Below, piece by piece: positions 43,777 through 52,291 of a stretch of DNA of 64,000 bases. The DNA lies in the NCBI GenBank assembly GCA_034436015.1, contig DAOTWG010000005.1, positions 1-64,000 on the forward strand. Direction: 5' to 3'. Below the pieces are notes generated by a model. The model was not told where the DNA came from. It ran no database searches and saw nothing but the letters and a program-made list of their open reading frames with translations. Made by a program: the position numbers and the translations under genes. Each line of letters starts with the position of its first letter. Positions within the stretch are counted from its first letter, which is position 1. This stretch comes from DAOTVX01 sp034436015 (lineage in GTDB: Bacteria; Chloroflexota; Anaerolineae; Anaerolineales; Villigracilaceae).

Positions 43777-43811
43777 GCAGGACAACTCCAAGGAGTTGTC
43801 CTGCAATTTTT
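43777..43811 (+). terminator. Strong intrinsic terminator between divergent genes
   Basis: A perfect 13-bp stem (GCAGGACAACTCC, 43777-43789; GGAGTTGTCCTGC, 43792-43804) with an AA loop, then AATTTTT. It is oriented to stop plus-strand transcripts, yet the flanking genes are divergent, so some short plus-strand RNA or an attenuated leader of the reductase gene is implied. Confidence 0.8.
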
Positions 43812-43929
43812 ACGTGGACATGAATGGCTTTCGTCTTTTCCATGATGAGGGCAGGCGCACCTCTGTTTGTGATAAAATCTTAGCGTCCTTCCAACATTCT
43901 GCTTGCTATGGCTCGCAAAGGAGCGTGAA

Positions 43930-44865
43930 ATGGACAAGCCGCAAGCCAAAGAGACCTTGTTCCTTCGTCATGCGGAGATGGGGGTGGGCACGTGGGCATG
44001 GGGCGATCGCGCGGTGTGGAACTACGGACATGAGTACGGGGAAGAGGATGTGGCAGGAGCGTTTCAGAAGTCCCTGGAGGCGGGCGTCAATCTGTTCGAT
44101 ACAGCAGAGGTCTACGGCATGGGACGTTCAGAGCGCTTGCTCGGACGTTTTCTCCGCGAGACCGACCGCCCGGTGCTGGTGGCCACCAAGTTCATGCCTT
44201 TCCCGTGGCGACTCTCGCGTCGATCGCTTCTACGCGCCCTGCAGGGCAGTCTGGAACGTTTGGGGTTGGAGAAGGTGGACCTCTATCAGATACATTGGCC
44301 CCTTCCCCCGATATCTGTGGAACACTGGGCGGAGGCACTGGCAGAGGCGGTCGAGGCGGGCCTGACGCGTTGCGTCGGCGTCTCGAATTACAACCCGAAT
44401 CAGATGGAGCGGGCATATAGCGCCCTAGAACGGCGCGGGATTCCGCTTGCCTCGAATCAGGTGGAATACCACCTGCTCAACCGCGCGGTAGAGCGAAGCG
44501 GCCTGCTGGAACGCTGCCGCGAACTCGGCGTTCGCCTGATCGCCTATTCCCCGCTGGCCAAGGGGTTGCTGACCGGCAAGTACACCTCTCACAATCCGCC
44601 GCCGGGCGTGCGCGGGCGCATGTTTGCAGGCTTGCTTAAGAGCCTGCCGCCGTTGCTAGGCCTCATGACCGAGATCGGTCAGGAACACGGAGGTAAAACG
44701 CCGGCGCAGGTAGCGCTCAACTGGCTTATTTGCAAAGGTGCGCTGCCTATTCCGGGCGCGAAAACCGCCGACCAGGCCGCGCACAACGCCGGCGCGCTCG
44801 GCTGGCGACTCAGCGCAGCCCAAATTCAGGCGTTGGATGAGGCAAGCAATCGCATGGCCGCCTGA
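43930..44865 (+). CDS. Aldo/keto reductase
   Basis: A 311-residue NAD(P)H-dependent reductase with a TIM barrel. The catalytic tetrad is in FDTAEVYG (Asp, Tyr), VATKF (Lys) and YQIHWP (His). IPGAKTADQAAHN near the end is the nucleotide phosphate-binding segment, and SPLAKGLLTGKY is typical. ATG 43930 has AAGGAG upstream; the frame from 43903 is longer but lacks one. A terminator stands 119 bp upstream. The physiological substrate cannot be told. Confidence 0.93.
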   Translation: MDKPQAKETLFLRHAEMGVGTWAWGDRAVWNYGHEYGEEDVAGAFQKSLEAGVNLFDTAEVYGMGRSERLLGRFLRETDRPVLVATKFMPFPWRLSRRSLLRALQGSLERLGLEKVDLYQIHWPLPPISVEHWAEALAEAVEAGLTRCVGVSNYNPNQMERAYSALERRGIPLASNQVEYHLLNRAVERSGLLERCRELGVRLIAYSPLAKGLLTGKYTSHNPPPGVRGRMFAGLLKSLPPLLGLMTEIGQEHGGKTPAQVALNWLICKGALPIPGAKTADQAAHNAGALGWRLSAAQIQALDEASNRMAA

Positions 44866-44867
44866 GG

Positions 44868-44873
44868 TATAAT
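44868..44873 (+). promoter_or_regulatory. -10 box of tRNA-Ile
   Basis: TATAAT lies eight bases before the tRNA, directly after the stop codon of the aldo/keto reductase gene. No clear -35 box. Confidence 0.5.
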
Positions 44874-44881
44874 GTATCAGC

Positions 44882-44955
44882 GGGCCAGTAGCTCAATCGG
44901 TGAGAGCAGCGGTCTTATAAACCGCAGGTTCCCGGTTCGATCCCGGGCTGGCCCA
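44882..44955 (+). tRNA. tRNA-Ile with anticodon TAT
   Basis: A complete cloverleaf: acceptor GGGCCAG/CTGGCCC, D-stem GCTC/GAGC, anticodon stem GCGGT/ACCGC (all paired) with loop CTTATAA, T-arm CCCGG-TTCGATC-CCGGG, discriminator A. Loop positions 34-36 read TAT, decoding AUA directly. Most bacteria instead use a CAU tRNA modified by TilS. CCA is not encoded. Confidence 0.93.
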
Positions 44956-44968
44956 CAAGTAGGGAAAA

Positions 44969-45928
44969 TCAACCGCGCAATCCCACCACGTCTCGATCAA
45001 GAATCGGTTGCAGCAGTCGGCGCGCGTGTTCTACGTCGCGGCGGATTTGTGCTATCAATGCCTCGGCGGAGGGGAATTTCGCCTCTTCGCGTAAACGTGC
45101 GATGAATTCGACGGCAATGCTCTGCCCGTACAGGTCGGCGGAAAAGTCGAGCAGGTGGCTTTCCAAGAGGATGTTCCCCCCTGCAGCGTGGAAGGTAGGG
45201 CGAACGCCGATGTTGACAACAGAGAGGTAACGTCGGCCTTGTGCCCAAGTCCAGCAGGCATAGACGCCGTTCGCCGGAATCAATTGGCCAGCCGGCGGCG
45301 CAAGGTTGGCTGTGGGAAATTGCAGGAGGCGGCCACGACCATCCCCAGGTACTACCACGCCGCGGATAGCGTAGGGACGCCCCAGTAACAGAGCAGCCGC
45401 TTCCACGCGGCCGGCCAACAGGTGAGCGCGAATGCTCGTCGCGGAGACGATCGCTTCCTCCTGGCAGAGCGGTTCCACGATCTCCACGTCGTACCCCAGC
45501 AGACGCCCAAGTTCGCGCAAACGCGCGGCGTTGCCCTCACGTCCGCGTCCTAGCGCGAAGTCGTAGCCGATGAACAGGCGACGCAAACCAAGCGTTCGGG
45601 CCAGGCGCCCCATGAACGCTTCGGCGCTTTGCGAGGCAAGCGCGCGGTCAAACGGCTGGGTGATGACGATGTCTATCCCCAGATCAGCCAGCAAAGCGGC
45701 GCGCTCTTCCGGCGTGGTCAGGTAGGGCAAATCGGCTTGATCGCCCAGCACCGCTGCCGGGTGCGGCGTGAACGTCAACACAACAGCCGGAACCCCGGCC
45801 GCGCGCGCGGCCATGACCAGACGGGCAACCAAGGCCTGGTGGCCGCGGTGGACGCCGTCAAAAACGCCGATGGTCAGATACGCCTCGGAAAGTTGCACTT
45901 CGTCCAGGGAGCGCGCGTGAATCATCAC
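44969..45928 (-). CDS. ribF: Bifunctional riboflavin kinase/FAD synthetase
   Basis: A 319-residue enzyme making FMN and FAD. Residues about 15-170 are the FAD synthetase domain (GVFDGVHRGHQ, FTPHPAAVL, ATSIRAHL); residues about 185-310 the kinase domain (RGRLLQFPTANL, NGVYACW, VVNIGVRPTF, ESHLLDF). The length is usual. It overlaps the GT4 gene upstream by four bases (ATGA), so it is the last gene of a coupled minus-strand operon with no evident link in function. Confidence 0.96.
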   Translation of the reverse strand: MMIHARSLDEVQLSEAYLTIGVFDGVHRGHQALVARLVMAARAAGVPAVVLTFTPHPAAVLGDQADLPYLTTPEERAALLADLGIDIVITQPFDRALASQSAEAFMGRLARTLGLRRLFIGYDFALGRGREGNAARLRELGRLLGYDVEIVEPLCQEEAIVSATSIRAHLLAGRVEAAALLLGRPYAIRGVVVPGDGRGRLLQFPTANLAPPAGQLIPANGVYACWTWAQGRRYLSVVNIGVRPTFHAAGGNILLESHLLDFSADLYGQSIAVEFIARLREEAKFPSAEALIAQIRRDVEHARRLLQPILDRDVVGLRG

Positions 45929-46938
45929 CCCACCAACACGTCCAGGTAGCGATCTGCCATTCTATCCAGGTCGAAAGCTTCTTCGGCGCGCGCGCGCGCC
46001 GCCTGGCGAAAACGCGGCTGCTGCGCGAGAATCTCCTCGCCGGCCCGAATAAGGGCGTCCACATCCGGCGGCTCAAGGCGCCAGACATCGCCGCCGTAGG
46101 GAACGAGACGGCCGGCCTCACCCTGAACGAGTTCGGGCAACGCGCCGGTGGCAAACGCCAGCACCGGCAGGCCGCACGCTAAGGCCTCGATGACCGAATT
46201 TGGACAGGCCGCGTTGAGATCGGCCGCGTAAAGAAGGTGCGCCGAACGGTCGAGTTCCGGAATGCGCTCCGGTGGGACGCGACCGACCCAAAGGATAGGC
46301 GTGCGCGTTTGCGCCTGCCATGCTTGTTGCTGTACTGGCTGAATCTGCCCTACCACCATCAACTCTACATCCTGGCGTCTCGACATCCCTTCCGCCAGAC
46401 GCACGGCTGTTGCCAGGCCGATTTCATAGCCTCCTTGCAGGTTGCCTTCCACTAGCAGCAACCGGACACGGTCAGCAGGACGCCGATGGGAGCCTTCGGG
46501 AGTGTACCGGCGCAAGTCCACACCATTGTAGATAACCGTCGCGGGCGCAGGCGCGGCCCCGTGCCATGCCTCCCACCAGCGGCGGGCAAATTCCGATTGA
46601 TAGACAACGCGATTGGCCAGATGGCGCCGCGTGAAGGCCAGCAGGAGGTTGTTGATTTCGGCGCGCAGGAAATGGCGCCAGCCCGTGCGGAGGCGGCGGT
46701 GTAACCAGTTGATGCCGTCCAGTCGCTGCACGATACGCACGCCGCGTCGTCGGGCGCGCCAGAGAGTGGTCAATTGACGCGTCCCGCCAATGAGCAAAAC
46801 GGCTTGGTAGGGTTCATCCGTCAGATTCTCGCAGATGGCCATGCCGCGCGCACGCAGCGCCGCGCCGAATTTCTGCTTGAAGGAGACCATGCCCCCCACC
46901 CCTTGCACGTTGGGAATCACACAGATTCGCACGTTCAC
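45925..46938 (-). CDS. GT4-type glycosyltransferase
   Basis: A 337-residue GT-B glycosyltransferase. The acceptor-side half contains GVGGMVSFKQKF and the bridge VIYNGVDLRRY; the donor-side half has LLYAADLNAACPNSVIEALACGLPVLAF, the E-x7-E motif that binds the nucleotide sugar. It overlaps an acyltransferase gene and ribF by four bases each. It probably builds an envelope or lipid-linked glycan, with the acyltransferase acting on the same molecule. Confidence 0.9.
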   Translation of the reverse strand: MNVRICVIPNVQGVGGMVSFKQKFGAALRARGMAICENLTDEPYQAVLLIGGTRQLTTLWRARRRGVRIVQRLDGINWLHRRLRTGWRHFLRAEINNLLLAFTRRHLANRVVYQSEFARRWWEAWHGAAPAPATVIYNGVDLRRYTPEGSHRRPADRVRLLLVEGNLQGGYEIGLATAVRLAEGMSRRQDVELMVVGQIQPVQQQAWQAQTRTPILWVGRVPPERIPELDRSAHLLYAADLNAACPNSVIEALACGLPVLAFATGALPELVQGEAGRLVPYGGDVWRLEPPDVDALIRAGEEILAQQPRFRQAARARAEEAFDLDRMADRYLDVLVG

Positions 46939-47378
46939 GCCTCACGTTTCCCGATACGGCGCGCCGGCGCGCCGGCCCAGATCTCGTACTCCCCGGTCGA
47001 TTCGAGCAATACCGCGTTTGCTCCAATCACGCTTCCCCTCCGCACCCGCAGCACACCCTCCTGACATAATACTTTCGCGCCGGAAGCCAGAATCACATCA
47101 TCCTCCACGACGATACCCTCAAAGGCCGATTGCTCTATGGGACGGTAAACGTCGGCGCGACCAAGCGTCACGCCGGGGTAGATGCGCACCCGGTCGCCGA
47201 TGACGGTCTTCGGATGAATCACCACGCCGAAGCCGCCGTGGAGGAGGAGAAAATCGCGCCCAATCTGGACGGCGCGCGGGATCTCCGCGCCGAGCAGCTT
47301 GAGCAGGAAATACGCCAAAGGCCCCACCAACGGCCAACAGCGAGCATAGACGAGAGTCGTGTACGCGTCGCGTCGCAT
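46935..47378 (-). CDS. Left-handed beta-helix acyltransferase (serine acetyltransferase-like)
   Basis: A 147-residue protein with hexapeptide repeats: HGGFGVVIHPKTVIGDRVRIYPGVTLG, then VVEDDVILASGAKV and SVIGANAVL. The pattern is like the catalytic end of CysE, but the helical N-terminal part of CysE is replaced by a short segment (PLAYFLLKLLGAEIP). With a glycosyltransferase overlapping it, sugar O-acetylation is more likely than cysteine synthesis. I chose ATG 47378; a TATAAT box seven bases upstream suggests a leaderless mRNA. Confidence 0.82.
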   Translation of the reverse strand: MRRDAYTTLVYARCWPLVGPLAYFLLKLLGAEIPRAVQIGRDFLLLHGGFGVVIHPKTVIGDRVRIYPGVTLGRADVYRPIEQSAFEGIVVEDDVILASGAKVLCQEGVLRVRRGSVIGANAVLLESTGEYEIWAGAPARRIGKREA

Positions 47379-47385
47379 AGAAGCG

Positions 47386-47391
47386 ATTATA
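47386..47391 (-). promoter_or_regulatory. -10 box placed for a leaderless mRNA
   Basis: TATAAT on the minus strand, seven bases before the ATG at 47378. No Shine-Dalgarno precedes that ATG. Confidence 0.5.
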
Positions 47392-47614
47392 CCGTAAACC
47401 AATTCCCTTCCCTGGAGGCAAAGCGCAAGCGGTATAATTGGCATGGTAAGGCACAAGGCCTTCCGCCGTCGAACGATATCAGGGTTGCCCGAGTTTTGTA
47501 TCCTCATGCTTTTGTTTCGCAAGGGCAGTAATGCGAATCCCATCCTGCAAACGATCTCCCTGTGGGTGTTATCCCACAGATCATCTTGATCACGGTCTGG
47601 CCAGGTAGCGCATA

Positions 47615-49564
47615 GTGTCTACGTCGAAGGTATCTATCGCGATCCCGTTATTTTCTGGAGGGGGAATCCTGTTGCTGTTCGGTCAATTCATGCTGTCTTC
47701 TCGGCCGTATCATCAGCGGTTTTCTGCCTTTGTGCTGGCGGGGCTTGGTCTCGCGTTGGTGCTGCTAGGCGTTTGGTCGGTGCAAAAAGGGACGCCACGC
47801 TGGCTGGCGTACATTCTTGAACAAACTACCCGCCGCCTAGGGATAATGGAATGGCAAGTGTTTTGTCTTGCGTTAGCGGCGCTAATGATCGCGGTGGTTC
47901 CGCTAACTGCTGGCGAACTCGGTAGTATGCTCAATCCCGGCATTGCGGTCACAGCTTGGGTGCTGGCGTTGGGTTTGGCCGTAGCAGGAGGATGGGCGAG
48001 TGTCGCGACTTTACGCCGACCATCCATGCAACTTGTCGCTTTGCTCCTTGCTCTGACGACGGGGGCGTTTCTCCCGCGCGGTCTGTGGACCGCGCACATC
48101 CCGATTTTTCTGACCGGCGATGAGGGTTCGGCTGGCTTGTTCGCTGCGTCGCTGGCGCGCGGAGAAATCAACAATCTCTTTATCAGCGGTTGGTATAGTT
48201 TCCCATCCTTTTACTTCGCCATTCCCGCCCTGTCTATTCGCCTGTTTGGCCAGACAACCGAAGCGTTGCGCCTGCCTTCTGCTCTGGCCGGGGCGCTGAC
48301 CGTCACCGCGACGTTTTTGGTCGTCCGCGCAATGTTCGGCAGGCGAACGGCGTGGCTTGCGGCGCTCTACCTGGCCACCCTGCCTTTCCACATTCACTTT
48401 AGTCGTATTGGCCTGAACAACATCTGGGACGGCTTTTGGTATGTAGCCTTTGTGGGAGCGTTGTGGTACGGCTGGGAACATCAGCGACGCAACGCCTACC
48501 TACTGGCCGGCTTAGCCTTGGGATTGGGTCAGTACTTCTACCCCAGCACACGCGCCTTGTTCGGCTTGCTAGCTATTTGGGTGATTCTGGCGGCGCTGCT
48601 GGATCGCCGGCGCCTGAAGCGAGAGGGCGTAAATCTATCGCTCTTATTCGTGCTTTCTCTGCTCGTTGCCTGGCCGCTCCTCTGGCATTACCTGCGACAT
48701 CCGGAGGCATTCGTTGCACCGTTGAATCGGGTGGGTCTGAGCCGAGCATGGTTGATCCATGAAGCACAGACAAGCGGACTACCAATCTGGCAGGTGATTC
48801 TGCGCCAACTCTGGTTGGGATTTGGCGCGTTCACGTACGAACCGCTGCAAGCTTGGTATAGACCGGGGTATCCTATCCTGCGCCCATGGCCAGCCACGTT
48901 CTTTTTGATTGGACTGGTTCTCCTCTGCCTGCGCGCCGGGCGATGGCGCGCCCCACTGCTGCTCCTATGGCTGGCGACATTTGGGCTGATTGGCACTTTG
49001 AGTGAAAGCACTCCGGCCGCGCAACGCTATACGGCCGCCGCGCCGTTATGCGCTGTGCTCGTCGGGTATGGTCTGAGCGAAAGCATCACGCTGCTCTCTG
49101 AACTCTGGACAAAAGGGAGACGCTGGTTGTCTGTCGTTGCCATTGCGCTGGCCCTGTCCTTCGTTCTGGATGACCTCTACTTTTATTTCTTTGTCTATAC
49201 CCCTCGCAGCGTTTTCGAGCAGGCACGCAGTCACACCATGATTGCCCAACGGCTGGCGGAGGAATTGCAGGCACACCCTGCCGACACCCAGGTTATATTT
49301 TTCGGCCATCCGGCGATGGGATTCCGCAGTATCCCCAGTCTGCAATACCTCGCGCCCGGCATCGAGGGGATGGATATCACATCGTCCTGGTCGTCTGAGA
49401 GAAAGGCGCAGGTTTCAGCAACGCATTTACTCTTCGTTTTCCTGCCCCACCTGGAAGAGGAAATCCAGGCAGTCCAAACAGACTATCCGGGCGGTCTGTT
49501 GCGGCGAGAAATTGCCGCGGACGGCGAGACGCTCTACTGGCTGTATCAGGTTCCTGCGCCCTGA
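47615..49564 (+). CDS. GT39-type membrane glycosyltransferase (GT-C fold)
   Basis: A 649-residue multi-pass membrane protein of the PMT/ArnT group. The acidic motif in the first catalytic loop is GDEGSAG (after a four-helix N-terminal extension of about 160 residues), followed by GWYSFPSFYF and HFSRIGLNN. About 14 helices and a soluble C-terminal domain (about 545-649) are seen. The start is GTG at 47615; other starts are possible because no strong Shine-Dalgarno is present. A small hairpin (CTGTGGG/CCCACAG, 47570-47589) lies just upstream. Confidence 0.85.
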   Translation: MSTSKVSIAIPLFSGGGILLLFGQFMLSSRPYHQRFSAFVLAGLGLALVLLGVWSVQKGTPRWLAYILEQTTRRLGIMEWQVFCLALAALMIAVVPLTAGELGSMLNPGIAVTAWVLALGLAVAGGWASVATLRRPSMQLVALLLALTTGAFLPRGLWTAHIPIFLTGDEGSAGLFAASLARGEINNLFISGWYSFPSFYFAIPALSIRLFGQTTEALRLPSALAGALTVTATFLVVRAMFGRRTAWLAALYLATLPFHIHFSRIGLNNIWDGFWYVAFVGALWYGWEHQRRNAYLLAGLALGLGQYFYPSTRALFGLLAIWVILAALLDRRRLKREGVNLSLLFVLSLLVAWPLLWHYLRHPEAFVAPLNRVGLSRAWLIHEAQTSGLPIWQVILRQLWLGFGAFTYEPLQAWYRPGYPILRPWPATFFLIGLVLLCLRAGRWRAPLLLLWLATFGLIGTLSESTPAAQRYTAAAPLCAVLVGYGLSESITLLSELWTKGRRWLSVVAIALALSFVLDDLYFYFFVYTPRSVFEQARSHTMIAQRLAEELQAHPADTQVIFFGHPAMGFRSIPSLQYLAPGIEGMDITSSWSSERKAQVSATHLLFVFLPHLEEEIQAVQTDYPGGLLRREIAADGETLYWLYQVPAP

Positions 49565-49591
49565 ACGCTTTGCTCTCCCCAAGGACTGTCC

Positions 49592-50071
49592 GTGAACGAA
49601 GATACCAACCGGCCCTTTGGTTTCTCTGAATCGCCTTCTCTGCCAGGCGCCGTGAAATTCCTGCTCGCGTTGCTGGTGATCCTTGCTCTCTGGAGCGCGG
49701 TGCGTCTCGGCGCAGCGGTGGTCTTTTGGGAGGTATTGGACGGGTATCCGACGCGCGGCGGACCGTCGTACATTGCTTTGAGCGGTGCGTTCTGGCTGGT
49801 TTGCGCCTTAGAGGCGCTTTGGGGCCTTGCGACACGTCGGCGATGGGGCCAGCGGGCCGTGATCGGCGTATGCAGCGGTTACTTTCTCTGGTATTGGCTA
49901 GACCGCCTTCTTCTTCGCCTTCCCTATCCCAACTGGCCGTTCGCGCTGATACTATCGGCAGTCTTACTGCCCGTTACTCTTGGCGTGGCGTTCCATCCGG
50001 CGGTAAGACGTTTTTGCGAGAAGGTGAGACATGACGGATCCAAAAAAGATACAGGAACTATACGAACTTAA
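49592..50071 (+). CDS. Four-helix membrane protein
   Basis: A 159-residue protein with four hydrophobic segments (about 20-45, 60-80, 88-105 and 112-135) and a charged tail. I do not recognise a family. The start is GTG at 49592, with AAGGA upstream. It follows the GT39 gene by 27 bases, and its last 41 bases overlap the carboxyltransferase gene in another frame, so the three genes may form one operon. No function is assigned. Confidence 0.65.
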   Translation: MNEDTNRPFGFSESPSLPGAVKFLLALLVILALWSAVRLGAAVVFWEVLDGYPTRGGPSYIALSGAFWLVCALEALWGLATRRRWGQRAVIGVCSGYFLWYWLDRLLLRLPYPNWPFALILSAVLLPVTLGVAFHPAVRRFCEKVRHDGSKKDTGTIRT

Positions 50072-51578
50072 GGCGCGGGCACGCGAAGGAGGGGGAACAG
50101 AGCGCATCGAGGCCCAACACCGAAAAGGAAAATTGACCGCTCGCGAGCGCCTCGATATTCTGCTGGACAAAGGTTCCTTTGTCGAGACCGACGCCCTCGT
50201 CGTACACCGCAGCCATGAGTTCGGGTTAGCAGAGCAGAAGTATCTCTCCGATAGCGTGGTTGCCGGTTGGGGGCGGATTGACGGCCGTCTGGTCTATGTC
50301 TTTTCGCAGGATTTCACGGTCTTTGGCGGTTCCCTCGGCGAGGTGCACGCCGAGAAAATCTGCAAGATTATGGACCTGGCACTGAAGAATGGCGCGCCAT
50401 TGATCGGCCTGAACGATTCGGGCGGAGCGCGCATTCAAGAGGGCGTGGTCTCCCTGGCCGGCTATGCGGAAATCTTCCTGCGCAATACGCTGGCTTCCGG
50501 CGTCATTCCGCAAATTTCCGCGATTCTAGGGCCGTGCGCCGGCGGCGCGGTATATTCACCGGCCCTGACCGATTTCGTCTGTATGTCCCGCTCGGCGTAT
50601 ATGTTCGTGACCGGCCCGAATGTCGTCAAGGCCGTGACGCACGAGGACGTGTCCTTTGACGAATTGGGCGGCGCGACCGTCCACGCGGCAAAATCCGGAG
50701 TCTGTCATCTCCTCGCGGAGAGCGAGGAAGACGTGCTACACCTCGTGCGCACGCTGTTGAGCTACCTGCCCCAGAACAACATGGAAGATCCTCCTTATGC
50801 GCCTAGCGGCGACGACCCCCTACGCATGGAGGAGTCGCTCAACGACCTGGCGCCGGATGACCCTGCCAAACCGTATGATGTCCGAGAGGTGATTTGGCGC
50901 GTGGTGGACGAAGGCCGCTTTCTGGAAATCCAGGAGGCGTTTGCGCCGAATATTGTCATTGGCTTTGCTCGTCTGGGAGGGCATTCCGTGGGCATTGTCG
51001 CCAATCAGCCGGCGGTGCTGGCCGGCGTGCTGGATATTGACGCCAGCGAAAAGGCGGCGCGCTTCGTCCGCTTCTGCGATGCGTTCAATATTCCCCTTGT
51101 AACCTTGGTGGACGTGCCCGGTTTCATGCCCGGCATGGCGCAGGAACATGGCGGCGTCATCCGTTCGGGAGCGAAACTGGTCTATGCCTATAGCGAGGCC
51201 ACCGTGCCTAAGTTGACGGTCATTTTGCGGAAGGCCTACGGCGGCGCTTACATCGTCATGTCCAGCAAACACCTACGCGGGGATTTGAACCTAGCCTGGC
51301 CTGGGGCCGAAATCGCTGTGATGGGCCCGGAAGCGGCCGTGGAGATTGTTTTTCGCAAGGAAATCGAGAAGGCGGAAGACCCGGCGAGTCGCAAAGACGA
51401 ACTAATTGCCGAATTCCGCGCCCGCTTCGCCAACCCCTACGTGGCCGCCGAACGCGGTTACCTGGACGACGTCATCGAGCCATGCGAGACGCGGCCGCGC
51501 CTCATCAACGCTCTGGAAACCCTCCACAACAAGCGCGACCAAAACCCGCCGAAGAAACACGGCAATATCCCCCTCTGA
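50031..51578 (+). CDS. Acyl-CoA carboxylase carboxyltransferase subunit (propionyl/methylmalonyl type)
   Basis: A 515-residue biotin-dependent carboxyltransferase of the PccB/MmdA group. SQDFTVFGGSLGE, LNDSGGARIQEGV and GPCAGGAVYSPA form the first crotonase half; VDVPGFMPGMAQEHGG and RKAYGGAYIVM the second (CoA and biotin sites). The length matches PccB (about 510-540). No biotin carboxylase or biotin carrier gene lies nearby, so its partners must be elsewhere; it could be a propionyl-CoA carboxylase or a methylmalonyl-CoA decarboxylase alpha subunit. Confidence 0.93.
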   Translation: MTDPKKIQELYELKARAREGGGTERIEAQHRKGKLTARERLDILLDKGSFVETDALVVHRSHEFGLAEQKYLSDSVVAGWGRIDGRLVYVFSQDFTVFGGSLGEVHAEKICKIMDLALKNGAPLIGLNDSGGARIQEGVVSLAGYAEIFLRNTLASGVIPQISAILGPCAGGAVYSPALTDFVCMSRSAYMFVTGPNVVKAVTHEDVSFDELGGATVHAAKSGVCHLLAESEEDVLHLVRTLLSYLPQNNMEDPPYAPSGDDPLRMEESLNDLAPDDPAKPYDVREVIWRVVDEGRFLEIQEAFAPNIVIGFARLGGHSVGIVANQPAVLAGVLDIDASEKAARFVRFCDAFNIPLVTLVDVPGFMPGMAQEHGGVIRSGAKLVYAYSEATVPKLTVILRKAYGGAYIVMSSKHLRGDLNLAWPGAEIAVMGPEAAVEIVFRKEIEKAEDPASRKDELIAEFRARFANPYVAAERGYLDDVIEPCETRPRLINALETLHNKRDQNPPKKHGNIPL

Positions 51579-51617
51579 GCCTCTCGGCTGCGGAAGCATG
51601 GTCCTGCGCGAAAGCCT

Positions 51618-52076
51618 CTAGGCGGGATAACGCCCTCGCCGCAGCAAGCGCAGAGGTTCCCCTGCCTGATAAATTTCGTATTCCCGTTCTATAGGGAAGA
51701 CGCGCCCGAGCATAGAATAGACCGGGCAATATTTCTCTGTGGAAAGCGCAATCGCGCGCTGAACGGCGCCTTCGTCTATCCGATTGCCCGTGACGCGATA
51801 CACGATTGTCGCGGCGGTAATGACTTTGGGGTGCTCCGTCGTGCGTTCCGCGCGTACGCTAACCTCGAACGCGGTGACCTCTTGCTGTTTTTTACGCAGG
51901 ATAGAAACCACGTCCATCGCGGTACAACCGGCCAGCGAGATCGCCAGCAATTCCACAGGGCGGAAACCGTCGTTCGCGCCGCCAACAGCGGGGTCTGCCC
52001 CCAGCGGGACAGAAAAGCCGCTATCGGCGCTGCCGGTGAAGGTCAGATTCTCGTGCCAGACGACTTTTGCTTCCAT
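51618..52076 (-). CDS. OsmC/Ohr family peroxiredoxin-like protein
   Basis: A 152-residue protein of the OsmC family, thiol peroxidases for organic hydroperoxides. The two reactive cysteines are in SLAGCTAMDV and STEKYCPVYSML. ATG 52076 has GAGGAG upstream; ten more residues in the open frame are not needed. It is on the same strand as, and directly after, an ECF sigma factor, a zinc anti-sigma factor and a broken zinc-ribbon gene, which suggests oxidative-stress control. A TATTAT box upstream may give it a promoter of its own. Confidence 0.92.
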   Translation of the reverse strand: MEAKVVWHENLTFTGSADSGFSVPLGADPAVGGANDGFRPVELLAISLAGCTAMDVVSILRKKQQEVTAFEVSVRAERTTEHPKVITAATIVYRVTGNRIDEGAVQRAIALSTEKYCPVYSMLGRVFPIEREYEIYQAGEPLRLLRRGRYPA

Positions 52077-52106
52077 GTCAGATATTCTCCTCACTATAAT
52101 AGGCAA

Positions 52107-52291
52107 TCAACAGATGCAGGGAAAGAGGGTGATGGCCTGGTAGCTACACTGCGTGCACTCCAGGCGAAGCAAGCCGTTGTAATCCAGAAAGCGTTCATCG
52201 CAGCATGGACAGGGATCGCCGGCGGAGGCGTGCTGGCCGTAGAAGCATCTGCACGTTCGGCGCCTGAGGAAGAGGGAAACAGATCAGCCAT
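52107..52291 (-). pseudogene. Small zinc-ribbon protein with an apparent frameshift
   Basis: ATG 52291 overlaps the stop of the anti-sigma gene. Its frame begins MADLFPSSSGAERADA, then runs into an unlikely sequence. In another frame of the same strand a clear zinc ribbon appears: GDPCPCCDERFLDYNGLLRLE, CTQC, SYQAITLFPCIC, ending at TGA 52107-52109. That frame has no start codon before the cysteines; going upstream it meets the anti-sigma TGA itself. A one-base shift near CCTCCGCCGGCG (about 52222) would join the two into one protein of about 60 residues. Alternatives are readthrough of the anti-sigma TGA, which is in frame with the ribbon, or a sequencing error. Confidence 0.45.
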
